The notes beneath the pieces are model-generated. The model saw only the letters and a list, made by a program, of their open reading frames with translations, ran no database searches and was not told the DNA's origin. The position numbers and the translations under genes are program-made. From an uncultured Maribacter sp. (GTDB lineage Bacteria > Bacteroidota > Bacteroidia > Flavobacteriales > Flavobacteriaceae): DNA of 64,000 nt. This document shows, in pieces, positions 9,557-18,805 of the stretch. How positions within the stretch are numbered: the first letter of the stretch is position 1; each line of letters opens with the position of its first letter. Location of the stretch: the NCBI GenBank assembly GCA_947504045.1, contig CANNFY010000002.1, positions 62,001 to 126,000 of the forward strand. The letters run 5' to 3'.

Positions 9557-11230
9557 TTAGGTTAAAGTTTTAGCTCTTGCTTTTCTATGAGATATTTTTT
9601 TAGTAAGCCATTCTGGGTAATTAGAGTGGTCTTCAGCTTCTAATATAGTTAGCTCTTGGTTTGGTTGCGGAGCTCTTAAACTATCTGCTTCGCAGTCTAA
9701 AATAATGCTTGCTGTTTCTACTCCAGAATGTGCTGCTCCGGCTACGCCATGAGATAAAATACTAGCGCCACATAAATATAAATTTTTTATTTCGCTTTTT
9801 GGCTTATATGCAAATGGTCCTATGTGTTTTAAACTCTTTTCTGTGCCATATACATTACCTCTAGTACTATTTACATAATACTCATTAGTAATTGGTGTTC
9901 CTAACTCTTGGTGTATAATATGTTCTCTGATATTAGGAATAGCTTTTTCTAAACCTTTAATCATTTTTTCAGTTAGTTTTTCTTTAAAATCTAGGTATGC
10001 TTTTGATCTTTCTATATTTTCGTTTTCAAAAGCCTCAAATGCTTTGTAATTAATATAAGTTATAACTTCTAAAGAATGTTCTTTTCCATTATAACTAGAT
10101 GGGTCTTTTAATGTGGTACAACTAATAAACATACCTTCAAAAGCATCTTCTTTCAAGATGTCTTCGGTCATTAGTTTATCATAAAAATCATCAGCATCTT
10201 TATCTGGCATTAACCATATATTACCAGAATCTAAGCCCGCTTTTTTAACATCTAAATTTACAGTTAAAAAGAGCATTAATGAGGTGCAAGAATACTTGGT
10301 TTTAAGTAATTTTTTTTGAAGTTTATTACTTATGTTTTCTTTTCCTATAAGTTTTAAATAGGTTATTCCTGGATCTGCGTTTGAAATAATATTTGTTGCA
10401 TACAGTTTTTCTCCATTTTCTAATTCTACCCCAATAGCTTTTTTTACTTTACCATCTTCTTTTGTAAGTATTTTTTTTACTCCAGTATTGGTTCGTATAG
10501 TTCCGTTATGCTTTTTTAATGCATTTGTTTTTGCTTTTATTAAAGCACCTCCGCCACCCATAGGGTAATAACTACCATTAAAATAATGACTCATTAATGC
10601 ACAATGCAAAGGAAAAGCGGCTTTTTTAGGTTGTAGCCCGTGGTCTCCACATTGTATGTTTAGTATGTTTTTAAGTAAAGGGTCTTTTATATGCCAATTA
10701 ATAACACGTTTAAGGCTAAACAAACCATATTTTCCCATATGTCTTGTGCGGTATGGCGTGGTTAATTTTTGCCAAAACCCTTTTATGTAGGGGAGTGAGT
10801 ATATTTGCTCACTTACATTTTTTACTAAGGTTAAATATTTGGCAATGTTCTTTTTTTCTTTAGGGAAACGTTTAGAAAGTCTATTTTTTAAATCTTCTAG
10901 GTTAGAAGGGTAATCAAATTTTTCGTCACCAATCCAGCAATGTTCATATGCATCAGGATTCATTCTAAAAAAGACAAGGTCGTTTGCAATACCTAAGCCT
11001 TTATATAAATCACTTGTAGATTCTCCTTCTCCAAGTAAGCCAATGTAATGTACGCCAGGGGTAAACCTATGTCCATTTAAATAAAAACTATGGCACCAAC
11101 CGCCTGGAACGGTATGCTTTTCTAATACTAAAACTTTTTGTCCTGCTCTAGATAAACAAATTGCAGCTGCTAGGCCACCTGCTCCGGAACCAATAATAAT
11201 TGTATCCCATTTTTGCGTAATTTCTTTCAA
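9557..11230 (-). CDS. FAD-dependent oxidoreductase, retinol saturase/phytoene desaturase-like
   Basis: A 557-residue flavoprotein of the CrtI/retinol 13,14-reductase (RetSat) superfamily. The dinucleotide motif GSGAGGLAAAICLSRAG is at residues 13-29, followed by VLEKHTVPGGWCHSF. A second FAD-binding region near the C-terminus reads NLYLCGASILSHGVAGAAHSG. The length and the motif TPGVHYIG resemble RetSat-like proteins more than classic carotenoid desaturases. The bacterial substrate is unknown; an isoprenoid or polyunsaturated lipid is plausible. It is the last gene of a tight operon: the SGNH hydrolase gene upstream ends one base away. No carotenoid genes are seen in the window. Confidence 0.85.
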   Translation of the reverse strand: MKEITQKWDTIIIGSGAGGLAAAICLSRAGQKVLVLEKHTVPGGWCHSFYLNGHRFTPGVHYIGLLGEGESTSDLYKGLGIANDLVFFRMNPDAYEHCWIGDEKFDYPSNLEDLKNRLSKRFPKEKKNIAKYLTLVKNVSEQIYSLPYIKGFWQKLTTPYRTRHMGKYGLFSLKRVINWHIKDPLLKNILNIQCGDHGLQPKKAAFPLHCALMSHYFNGSYYPMGGGGALIKAKTNALKKHNGTIRTNTGVKKILTKEDGKVKKAIGVELENGEKLYATNIISNADPGITYLKLIGKENISNKLQKKLLKTKYSCTSLMLFLTVNLDVKKAGLDSGNIWLMPDKDADDFYDKLMTEDILKEDAFEGMFISCTTLKDPSSYNGKEHSLEVITYINYKAFEAFENENIERSKAYLDFKEKLTEKMIKGLEKAIPNIREHIIHQELGTPITNEYYVNSTRGNVYGTEKSLKHIGPFAYKPKSEIKNLYLCGASILSHGVAGAAHSGVETASIILDCEADSLRAPQPNQELTILEAEDHSNYPEWLTKKISHRKARAKTLT

Positions 11231-11231
11231 A

Positions 11232-11918
11232 TTATTTTTTTAAGGCCATTTTTATAGCATTTTCTACCAATGGCTCCATAACCGCATAACCTTCTTCAGT
11301 TGGGTGTACTTCATCATTTGCATATTTTTTTGGTAAACCTTTTCTATCATCTACCATAGCAGAATAATAATCTAAATAAATACAATTAGAATTAGCGGCA
11401 TACTTCTCTATCATTTTATTTAAACTAATAATCTTATCTGCAGGTTCTATTTTCGGATTCCATGGATATTTATAAGCCGGTAGCGTAGAAGATAATATTA
11501 CTTTTATATTATTTGCTTTTGCTATTTCGGCCATTCCTTTAATATTATCTAGTATCATATTTAATGATGAAGGTCCGGTGTTACCTGCAATATCATTTGT
11601 GCCAGCTAAAAGAACTACTACTTTTGGTTGTAAAGCAACAACATCTTGCCTAAAACGAAGTAACATTTGAGGGGTTGTTTGCCCACTAATACCTCTATTA
11701 ATGTACGGTTTGTTTTTAAAAAAATCGGGTCTTTTTTTTAACCAACCAATGGTAATGGAGTTACCCATAAAAACTACACGATTTTCATTTTCTGTAGGTG
11801 GTTTTATTGTAGCATTTTCTTTTTGAAAGTGTTGTAAATCTGGCCAATCTTGTGCTTTAATTTTATTTATCCCTAAAAAAGCTAACATAATTATAATAAG
11901 TATTTTATAGTTTTTCAT
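11232..11918 (-). CDS. SGNH/GDSL-family hydrolase, secreted
   Basis: A 228-residue hydrolase with a signal peptide (about residues 1-22, ending near KAQ). SGNH blocks are visible: block I VVFMGNSITIG with nucleophile Ser54, block II GISGQTTPQM with the oxyanion Gly, block III AGTND with the Asn, and block V DEVHP with Asp202 and His205. This resembles the platelet-activating-factor acetylhydrolase-like GDSL group, which are esterases or deacetylases of lipids or glycans. It overlaps the upstream membrane protein gene by four bases (ATGA), so translation is probably coupled, and the flavoprotein gene follows after one base. The substrate is not known. Confidence 0.88.
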   Translation of the reverse strand: MKNYKILIIIMLAFLGINKIKAQDWPDLQHFQKENATIKPPTENENRVVFMGNSITIGWLKKRPDFFKNKPYINRGISGQTTPQMLLRFRQDVVALQPKVVVLLAGTNDIAGNTGPSSLNMILDNIKGMAEIAKANNIKVILSSTLPAYKYPWNPKIEPADKIISLNKMIEKYAANSNCIYLDYYSAMVDDRKGLPKKYANDEVHPTEEGYAVMEPLVENAIKMALKK

Positions 11919-12370
11919 GATTCTAAAGCTTTGGTTTCTTCTTGGCTTAAATGTATTTCACTTTTTATTTTATTTAAAGTTGGTTTTTGCGAATAAAGGT
12001 ATGCTATTAAAGATACAGCAATTACTAAAGGTAATGCATTACTTGTGGTATAAAATGCAAATAAGGCAAAAATTGCAGGAAATTCAATTATCATAAATTT
12101 TATATGAGAAGCCATTTTATACTTTTTTAATTTTTCTTGAAATGCTAGATTAGGAGTTATGCTAGATAGCTTTTTTTTAGTAAAATATTGACTTCCAAAA
12201 TAACCTAGAATACCAAGTATTGGAACAGCATATAAAATAAGATTGTTAGATTCTGGTTTTGTTGTTATTTCTGAAGTATTAGAGTATGCAATAACTGCAA
12301 AAAGGGTTAAACCAATTACTAAAGAAAGGTGTAAAAAGTTTAAAGTTTTTAAAAAGGCTTTTGGTTCCAT
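11915..12370 (-). CDS. Small integral membrane protein of unknown function
   Basis: A 151-residue protein with about four hydrophobic segments (approximate residues 14-33, 44-62, 92-108 and 111-127) and a charged C-terminal tail. It is the first gene of a three-gene operon with the SGNH hydrolase (four-base overlap) and the RetSat-like oxidoreductase. I do not recognise the family. The tight coupling suggests a role linked to the same lipid or envelope substrate, but that is inference. Confidence 0.7.
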   Translation of the reverse strand: MEPKAFLKTLNFLHLSLVIGLTLFAVIAYSNTSEITTKPESNNLILYAVPILGILGYFGSQYFTKKKLSSITPNLAFQEKLKKYKMASHIKFMIIEFPAIFALFAFYTTSNALPLVIAVSLIAYLYSQKPTLNKIKSEIHLSQEETKALES

Positions 12371-12435
12371 GTTTTATATAAAGAAATTAAACCCCTAAGA
12401 TAAGGTTATTCTTATAATATAAATAGTGGAATAGT

Positions 12436-12474
12436 AAAGCTGGTATTTATTACGGTTTTTAAATACCAGCTTTT
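12436..12474. terminator. Hairpin terminator after the peroxidase operon
   Basis: Perfect 14-base arms at 12436-12449 and 12460-12473 (AAAGCTGGTATTTA and its complement) with a ten-base loop. It lies just downstream of the peroxidase stop codon on the minus strand. The T tract is short, so its strength is uncertain. Confidence 0.7.
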
Positions 12475-12482
12475 GTATTATT

Positions 12483-14303
12483 TTATAGGGTTATAAAAGT
12501 TTGGTCGGTAAGGGTTTTCATAAAAAGAATAAGGTCTTCTTTTTCTGTGTCCGTTAGGTTTAATGGAGTAGGAGGTAGAGTTTGTAGTTCTAAATCTATT
12601 CCAATACCAGCTCCGCCACCACGATTATAAAAATCTACAACTTCTTCTAAAGTTGTATAAATACCATTATGCATATATGGAGCCGTTAGATCTATATTTC
12701 TAATTGTTGGAGTTTTAAAAAAGTGTTTTCTTTCTTTTGTTTTAAGTACGTTAAACCTTCCTAAGTCGGTATCTACAATAGCATTTATAGTGTCATTTTT
12801 TAATGGAACACCTAAAAGCTCTAACTCTGTATCTTTATATAAAGTAGGTACGGTACCGTTAAATACAGGTGCAAAATGGCAAGTAGCGCATTTTCCTTTT
12901 CCCATAAATACATTAAAACCATTAATTTCTTTGGGAGTTAATGTAGTTTCTATATTGTTAATGTTTTTATCAAATTTAGAACTAAAAGTATTTAGGGTTC
13001 TTATATACTCAGCAATGGCATTACGTATATTGTAGTCGGTTATTTTTCCTTTAAAAATACTATCAAACTGTTGTTTGTATTTTGGATTTTCGGCAACTGC
13101 TGTTTTTAAGGTGTTTAGATCTGTATGAAATTCAGAATCATTTTTTACTACAGAAACTATTTGTCCTTCTAAACTACCAGCTCTATTATCGTAAAAAAAG
13201 CTTTGTTGTAAAGAAGCATAGGTTAAAGTGGGACTATTTCGTGATTGCCCCTTTGCTTTAGGTAAACCATCTGTAAATGCTTTTGCTTTATTATGGCAAG
13301 TTGCACAGCTCATAGTGCCTTCTTTAGATAATTTTTTGTCATTAAATAAATTTTTGCCAAGAGCAACAATATCTTTAGAAAAGCCAATATTTCTGTTGTC
13401 CGAAAAGTATTTAGGATTAAAAGTTTGTTCAGAAAATAAGGAAGGAGCATTATTTTCTATAGCTAGTGTAAATGGGAATTTGGCATCCCAATCTAGTATG
13501 GTTTCATTAAATAATTCTATTTGTTTATGGGTGTGGTTTTTTATAAAACTATACCTATCAAAAGAATTAAAATTTTTATTTTCTAAACTTTTTATAGTAG
13601 CATTAAACTCAGCTATCCAATTGTTATAAAGTTCTTTGTCTTTAAATTCCCCTTCTAAAATATGTAAATACTCTTTTAACGTAGTATAAACTTCTTGAGC
13701 TTCAGATAAAGATTGTTCTAATACAGGAGAATCAAAACCAGTAATTCCGGTTTGGGAAACTCTTAATACTGCATCTCTAAGTAACCATAAAATATGGTGT
13801 TCTTTAAAATAATTTATTCTTGTATTTTTTTCAAGAAGACGTAACCTATGGTAAATTAATTTAGAAGTTTCTTTAATTTTTGTAGTATCAAGAGGTTCTT
13901 CTGTATAAATAGATTCTTCTAATACCTGAAAACTTTTAGGAGACATTATTTTTATGTTGGTGGCATCTTCTTCTTCTATTTTTAAAATATTTGGAGCATT
14001 AAGGAATTTATAATTTTCAGCATCAATAAAAGCCATCATTGGCTCTGCTTGTTTAAAAATTCTTCTGGCACTTAAATAGTGTTTTTTTAAATCTTGCTTA
14101 GAATTACTTTTAGATAAACTATCTAAATATATTTGACAAGTAATTATTTTGGCTATATAATTTTCTTGAAGTTTTTTCCCTAAATTTAATGGAGCTTCTT
14201 TAGTTTCTTTTTTTATCTGATTACATGATGTAATAGATAAAATAAAGAGGCTTATGTAAACATAACCCCCTTTTTCTATTTGTTTTTTTAAACGCTTAAT
14301 CAT
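12483..14303 (-). CDS. Di-haem cytochrome c peroxidase with imelysin-like N-terminal region
   Basis: A 606-residue secreted protein. The hydrophobic leader ends in SITSC, a lipobox-like site. Residues about 40-290 are all-helical and resemble imelysin-type domains: RRIFKQAEPMMAFID and KFLNAPNIL match the pattern of a helix followed by an Asn-x-Pro turn, and ITGFDSP sits where imelysins carry a short conserved loop. The C-terminal half is a CcpA/MauG-like peroxidase with two CxxCH haem sites, both CATCH, near residues 332 and 473. It would reduce hydrogen peroxide, or oxidise a partner protein, in the periplasm or at the membrane. The PhoX-like gene lies 10 bases upstream in the same operon. 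Confidence 0.88.
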   Translation of the reverse strand: MIKRLKKQIEKGGYVYISLFILSITSCNQIKKETKEAPLNLGKKLQENYIAKIITCQIYLDSLSKSNSKQDLKKHYLSARRIFKQAEPMMAFIDAENYKFLNAPNILKIEEEDATNIKIMSPKSFQVLEESIYTEEPLDTTKIKETSKLIYHRLRLLEKNTRINYFKEHHILWLLRDAVLRVSQTGITGFDSPVLEQSLSEAQEVYTTLKEYLHILEGEFKDKELYNNWIAEFNATIKSLENKNFNSFDRYSFIKNHTHKQIELFNETILDWDAKFPFTLAIENNAPSLFSEQTFNPKYFSDNRNIGFSKDIVALGKNLFNDKKLSKEGTMSCATCHNKAKAFTDGLPKAKGQSRNSPTLTYASLQQSFFYDNRAGSLEGQIVSVVKNDSEFHTDLNTLKTAVAENPKYKQQFDSIFKGKITDYNIRNAIAEYIRTLNTFSSKFDKNINNIETTLTPKEINGFNVFMGKGKCATCHFAPVFNGTVPTLYKDTELELLGVPLKNDTINAIVDTDLGRFNVLKTKERKHFFKTPTIRNIDLTAPYMHNGIYTTLEEVVDFYNRGGGAGIGIDLELQTLPPTPLNLTDTEKEDLILFMKTLTDQTFITL

Positions 14304-14313
14304 TCAAAAATAA

Positions 14314-15783
14314 TTAGTTAGCTAAACCTTTAAGTAAAAATAACTGGCTACCTTCTTTAAAAGCATCTGGTCTAGAGTTAGCTAAAGGATCTGTAAAAGA
14401 AGTACCATCTTCAGGAACCCAACCGTGGTTTTGAGTAATCATTATAAAAGAATCATCCACACCAATAGTTTCAGAAACATCAATCATACCAGTAATTTCC
14501 CAGTTGTTATCTACAGAACCAACTCCATTTGCAGCAGCTGTTTCTTGATCACATTCTAAAACTGTTTTTAATTCTCCTGTATTTAAGTTGTATTGGTACA
14601 CTTGTGCAAAATGAGCTTTATCTGCAGTATCAGGGTATCCGTTAGGATCTTCTTGAATGTAAGCATAGTTTTCTGTAACCACAATATTATCTGGGCTATG
14701 GAAAGCTTTTGCTTTGCCATCTAATTTATCGCCATCTAATACACAAGAAATAGTTGCTTTTGTAGGGTCTTCTTCATCTAAAACTACTTTGTAAACTCTA
14801 CCGTAGATAGTTCCTTTACCTACAAGAGCATCTCTTTGTCTTCCTGTTACTGTTAAGTAAATTTCTCTTTGGTTTGCTGCAATACCTCTTCTCCAGTCAA
14901 TATCTTCTAATCTAGAGAATCCCATTGCACCTTTTTCTTTAGCTTCAGCATCTAAAAGGTCGATATCTCTTTCTTCCATTTCAATGAATTCTGCTTCGTA
15001 AGTTTCACCTTCAATCATTCCCATTTCATAATCAATATTTGGAACACTTAAAGTATATAATTTACCATTGTTTAGGTCTCCTTGGTCAGATACATACATT
15101 CCTAATTGACCAGAAGGAACTTCGTTGTCAGAATGGTCATCACCAATAAATATTACGGTTTTACCAGGAAAAGCATCTTTTCCTATTGCTACAGCATTTT
15201 CTGTAGACCAACCACCTAATGCTGGTAATAATGTAGCTACAGATGCATTTGAAGCACTCTTGTAAGGATCAGTTGCAAAAACACCTTTAGAGGATCCACC
15301 CCATTCTCCACCAGATAAATATGTTGGTCCAAAACCATGTTCTTCTGGAGTAATTAAAGAACCAGAACATTGTGCAGTATAAGCAGTAGCTTCTGCATTT
15401 AAAATGTATTCTCCACTAACTGGTTTAAAGGTTTTGTCAAAAGCTATTCTAGCAATAGAGTAATCTCCTTCTAAATTGTTTATTAGAGTAAAACTACCAT
15501 CTACTTCTTTTAAAAGACCAGCGCCATCTGCTAAAGAACCGTAAACAAAGTCTGGAGAATCAGGTAAAACATCACCAGAACTTAATAAAGAATACACTTC
15601 TACATTGCTAAATGCAGGATCCATTTTAAAGTAAGAAGGTACGTTAGAGTGGTTTTTTAACGTAACGCCTTGTTCTTCTTCAGAACCGCCGTTTCCTCCT
15701 GTAAAATCGTCTAATTTGTCACATGAAGTAGCCGAAACTAATCCTGCTAAAAGTAATACACTTGTAATTTTTTTCATTTTCAT
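14314..15783 (-). CDS. PhoX-like (DUF839) lipoprotein
   Basis: A 489-residue secreted protein. The leader ends in SATSC (Cys21), followed by an acidic/Gly-rich linker, consistent with a lipoprotein. The body has features of the PhoX/DUF839 beta-propeller family, which are calcium- and iron-dependent phosphatases: MGFSRLEDIDW resembles the metal-binding FSR.E segment, and SPDNIVVTENYAYIQED resembles the repeated PDN...ED motif. Many cofactor ligands cannot be confirmed by eye, so phosphatase activity is not certain. It is the first gene of a two-gene operon with the imelysin-peroxidase. Assignment to PhoX is by motif resemblance only. Confidence 0.68.
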   Translation of the reverse strand: MKMKKITSVLLLAGLVSATSCDKLDDFTGGNGGSEEEQGVTLKNHSNVPSYFKMDPAFSNVEVYSLLSSGDVLPDSPDFVYGSLADGAGLLKEVDGSFTLINNLEGDYSIARIAFDKTFKPVSGEYILNAEATAYTAQCSGSLITPEEHGFGPTYLSGGEWGGSSKGVFATDPYKSASNASVATLLPALGGWSTENAVAIGKDAFPGKTVIFIGDDHSDNEVPSGQLGMYVSDQGDLNNGKLYTLSVPNIDYEMGMIEGETYEAEFIEMEERDIDLLDAEAKEKGAMGFSRLEDIDWRRGIAANQREIYLTVTGRQRDALVGKGTIYGRVYKVVLDEEDPTKATISCVLDGDKLDGKAKAFHSPDNIVVTENYAYIQEDPNGYPDTADKAHFAQVYQYNLNTGELKTVLECDQETAAANGVGSVDNNWEITGMIDVSETIGVDDSFIMITQNHGWVPEDGTSFTDPLANSRPDAFKEGSQLFLLKGLAN

Positions 15784-16105
15784 TAATGTGTTTGTAATTG
15801 GGTTATTTTTCTTTTGTAAAACTAGAAGTAGAGTTTTAAGATAGTCTTACCTAAATATTTTTATTACCTATTTTAAAGGTTAAAAATATTATTATAATGT
15901 TATTAATTAGATTAATTCTAAGTAGTGTGTTTGTGCGTTTAAAACATTGTTTTTCAGTTAATTATGTGTTATTTTTAAATTAATTACTTTAATTATAGGT
16001 TGAAATGATTAAAATATAATTAACCTAGTCTTAAGAGTGAGTTTAACCATTTAGTTTTTAGAAGATTTATTTTTAAACTTTTATAAAAGAACAGCAAACC
16101 ATAAG
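15784..16105. other. 322-base AT-rich divergent intergenic region
   Basis: This gap separates the divergent PhoX-like and fasciclin genes and should hold both promoters. I see no ORF, RNA gene, strong hairpin or exact TAnnTTTG box on either strand. Confidence 0.6.
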
Positions 16106-17062
16106 ATGAAAACCATGCCACAATTAATTAAATATTTATTTTTATTACTTTTTGTTATCACTATATTTTCTTGCTCTAATGATGATAGTAGCACTTTTGA
16201 AATGAATACAGAAGAAGAGACTATTGTAGATGATATTTTGTCTGAAGAAACAATAGAGGAGGAGGTAACAGAAGAAATTATTGTAGAAGATAATCTAACA
16301 GAACTATCTATTACAATTATTGAAACCATAGAAGCGAATGACAATTTATCTTTATTAAAAGAAGCAATTGTAAAAGCTGGTTTAGAAACGGAATTTTCTA
16401 ATGAAGGGGCATACACCTTATTTGCGCCAACAAATGTTGCAATAGAAGAACTATTTGTATTATTAGGAGACGATTATAATAGTTTTGATGATTTTAATGA
16501 TATTTTAGAAATAGAGATTCTTAAACGTATACTATTGTACCATGGTTTAAATAAAGTATTAGGTTCTGATTCCTTTACAGAACAAGATGAGGAAACCTTA
16601 TTAAGTGGTGACAGTATAGCGCTTATTGCAACAGGAGATACTTTTGTAATAAGTGATGCTTCTGATATTAATGCAAATTTTATAACATTAGATACTTATG
16701 CAAATAATGGTGTAGTACATATTATAGATAAAATTTTAATACCTGCCGAAGTGCAAGAGTTTTTAGGAACAAACTCCCAAAGCGCAACACCAGATGTTGG
16801 TGATGTTACTTTACCTGAATTAGTACAAGAAAATGCAGATTTTACTCTTTTACAACAGGCTTTGGAAATAACAAATTTGTTTGATACTCTTTTAGAAATA
16901 GAAGATTTTAGTACTGTTTTAGCCCTAAATAATGATTCTTTTACTGCGGTTTTTACACTTTTAGAAGCTGCTGAAATAACATCGTTAGACGATATAGATT
17001 CGGCTATAGAAATAAGTTTGTTAAGAGAAGTATTGTTGAATTTGTTATTAGAAAACGAATAG
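16106..17062 (+). CDS. Fasciclin (FAS1)-domain lipoprotein
   Basis: A 318-residue surface or periplasmic protein. The leader ends in IFSC (Cys23), and the next residues SNDD resemble the acidic lipoprotein export signal described in Bacteroidota, so surface display is possible. A Glu-rich linker follows. The first FAS1 domain covers about residues 65-205, with the motifs YTLFAPTNVAIEEL and NGVVHIIDKIL. A second FAS1-like unit begins near residue 225 (LPELVQENADFTLLQQAL) but stops at about residue 318 after the first half, lacking the second conserved block. FAS1 domains mediate adhesion. The gene is convergent with the TIGR02757 gene. Confidence 0.88.
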   Translation: MKTMPQLIKYLFLLLFVITIFSCSNDDSSTFEMNTEEETIVDDILSEETIEEEVTEEIIVEDNLTELSITIIETIEANDNLSLLKEAIVKAGLETEFSNEGAYTLFAPTNVAIEELFVLLGDDYNSFDDFNDILEIEILKRILLYHGLNKVLGSDSFTEQDEETLLSGDSIALIATGDTFVISDASDINANFITLDTYANNGVVHIIDKILIPAEVQEFLGTNSQSATPDVGDVTLPELVQENADFTLLQQALEITNLFDTLLEIEDFSTVLALNNDSFTAVFTLLEAAEITSLDDIDSAIEISLLREVLLNLLLENE

Positions 17063-17116
17063 TATTCTCTTAAAGGATAGAAATACAAATTAAGTGTAGA
17101 ATATGCCGTTTTGGGT

Positions 17117-17881
17117 TTAAAATTTTTCAAATACCCCAAGCCCAAATAATGCAAAATCATATTTTACAGGGTCTATTGGGTCTAATTTACGTAAAGAGGT
17201 GTCTAATTCTAAAAGTGCTTTAGCATCATTTTGTTTTCGTTTTAAAAGCTTTAATTTTCTAGCAACATTACCAGAATGTACATCTAAAGGACACGATAAA
17301 CTTGCTGTGGGTATGGTTTTCCATATTCCAAAATCTACACCTGTAGAGGCATCTCTAACCATCCACCGTAAAAACATATTTATACGTTTTGCAGCAGAAC
17401 CTTTAAGTGGGTCAGATACGTGTTTGGTGGTTCTTTTCGGGTGCGGTAGTTCAAAAAAAATAGACTTAAAACTAGAAATAGCTGGTTGTAAAGAGTTTTT
17501 AGAAATATGATTTTTAAAAACAGTTTCTAGACCGCCATGGTTTTTATAAATATTTTGAAGACTTTTAATAAAAAACATAATGTCTACACTATTAAAGGTT
17601 CTATGTACAAAAGAATTAAAGCCTTCTAAATCTTCTTGTGTGTGGTGCATTACAAAATTATAAGGAGAGTCTCCCATAATACGCATCATTTCATGAGCAT
17701 TTTTAATAATACTTTTTCTATTTCCCCAAGCTATAGTTGCGGTTAAAAAAGCACTAATTTCTATATCTTCTTTTTTAGAAAATGTATGAGGAATTTGTAT
17801 TGGGTCACTTTCTATAAATTCTGGTCGGTTGTATTGCTCAACTTTAATATCTAAAAAGTCTTTTAACTCTTTTTTTGTCAT
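17117..17881 (-). CDS. TIGR02757 family protein (DUF2400)
   Basis: A 254-residue cytoplasmic protein of the conserved TIGR02757/DUF2400 family. Recognisable segments are the N-terminal block DPIQIPHTFSKKEDIEIS, then FLTATIAWGNRKSIIKNA, FVHRTF and LRWMVR. The family function is not established; the fold has been thought to resemble helix-hairpin-helix DNA glycosylases, which I cannot confirm here. The LolD-like ATPase gene lies 32 bases upstream on the same strand, so the two may be co-transcribed. Confidence 0.85.
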   Translation of the reverse strand: MTKKELKDFLDIKVEQYNRPEFIESDPIQIPHTFSKKEDIEISAFLTATIAWGNRKSIIKNAHEMMRIMGDSPYNFVMHHTQEDLEGFNSFVHRTFNSVDIMFFIKSLQNIYKNHGGLETVFKNHISKNSLQPAISSFKSIFFELPHPKRTTKHVSDPLKGSAAKRINMFLRWMVRDASTGVDFGIWKTIPTASLSCPLDVHSGNVARKLKLLKRKQNDAKALLELDTSLRKLDPIDPVKYDFALFGLGVFEKF

Positions 17882-17913
17882 TTATTAAGTGTGGTAAATG
17901 CGTATTTCTAGTT

Positions 17914-18588
17914 CTAAATTTCTTCTTTTTGGGTAAAGTTTCCATCTACCATAACTAGTTTTCTATCCGCTAAATTTGCTAGTTCATCATTATGGGTTAC
18001 AATAACAAAAGTTTGTCCGAATTTTTCTCTTAAATCAAAAAATAATTTATGCAAGTTATCAGCACTTTCAGAATCTAAATTTCCACTAGGTTCATCTGCA
18101 AAAATAATAGACGGGTTATTAATAAGGGCTCTTGCAACAGCTACTCTTTGCTGCTCTCCTCCAGATAACTCATTTGGTTTATGATGGTAACGGTGAGATA
18201 AACCTAAAAAATCTAGTAACTCTTTTGCTTTATTCTCAGCCTCAGTTTTATTGGTTTTTTTTATAAAAGCAGGTATGCAAACATTTTCTAATGCTGTAAA
18301 TTCAGGAAGTAATTGGTGAAATTGAAAAATAAAGCCAATATGTTCATTTCTAAATTTAGCAAGTTCTTTGTCGTTTAAATTTGTAACATCTATATCATTT
18401 ATAAAAAGACTACTATTTTCTTTATTAGAAAGAACATCTAAGGTTCCTAAAATTTGTAATAAAGTAGTTTTTCCTGCGCCAGATTGCCCAACAATAGATA
18501 TTACTTCACTTTTTTTAATATGTAAATTTACCCCTTTTAATACTTGAAGTTCTCCGTAAGATTTCTGAATATTGGAAGCCTTTATCAT
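17914..18588 (-). CDS. ABC transporter ATP-binding protein, LolD/MacB type
   Basis: A 224-residue ATPase. Walker A is GQSGAGKTT (residues 34-42), the Q-loop is in [17 protein letters not shown], the signature [15 protein letters not shown] starts at residue 141, Walker B is IIFADEPSG (161-169), and the H-loop is in VTHN. The Q-loop context and length match the LolD/MacB/FtsE group, which drive lipoprotein release or export rather than solute import. The permease is not adjacent, so the exact partner is unresolved; lipoprotein release is the likeliest role. Confidence 0.85.
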   Translation of the reverse strand: MIKASNIQKSYGELQVLKGVNLHIKKSEVISIVGQSGAGKTTLLQILGTLDVLSNKENSSLFINDIDVTNLNDKELAKFRNEHIGFIFQFHQLLPEFTALENVCIPAFIKKTNKTEAENKAKELLDFLGLSHRYHHKPNELSGGEQQRVAVARALINNPSIIFADEPSGNLDSESADNLHKLFFDLREKFGQTFVIVTHNDELANLADRKLVMVDGNFTQKEEI

Positions 18589-18774
18589 CTACATTTTTTT
18601 TTTAAAAGATGAAAGTAAACATTAGGACCGACATGGCAAAATATAGTAATAACCAATGCAAATATGCTTTTATATTTAATGTATTGTAATTTTTATAAAA
18701 AATAAAGACCAAGCTTATAGTATTTTGTAAATAGTACGCTATTACAAATAAATACAAAGAAATAATAGAATAGG

Positions 18775-18782
18775 TATATTTG
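18775..18782 (+). promoter_or_regulatory. Candidate -7 box of folE
   Basis: TATATTTG (TAnnTTTG) lies 23 bases before the folE start codon, a spacing also seen at the ychF and proline dehydrogenase genes in this window. No clear TTTG -33 box. Confidence 0.55.
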
Positions 18783-18805
18783 CATAATTAAACATATTAC
18801 TTAAC

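Noticed and set aside
13228-13629. A 133-codon open frame on the plus strand inside the peroxidase gene
   Set aside because: It lies antisense to a gene with clear haem motifs, has no recognisable domain and follows from codon bias of the real gene.
16081-16416. A Ser-rich open frame on the minus strand over the fasciclin gene
   Set aside because: The Ser/Ile-rich composition is what the reverse complement of a Glu/Asp-rich region gives; the plus-strand gene has a lipoprotein signal and FAS1 motifs.
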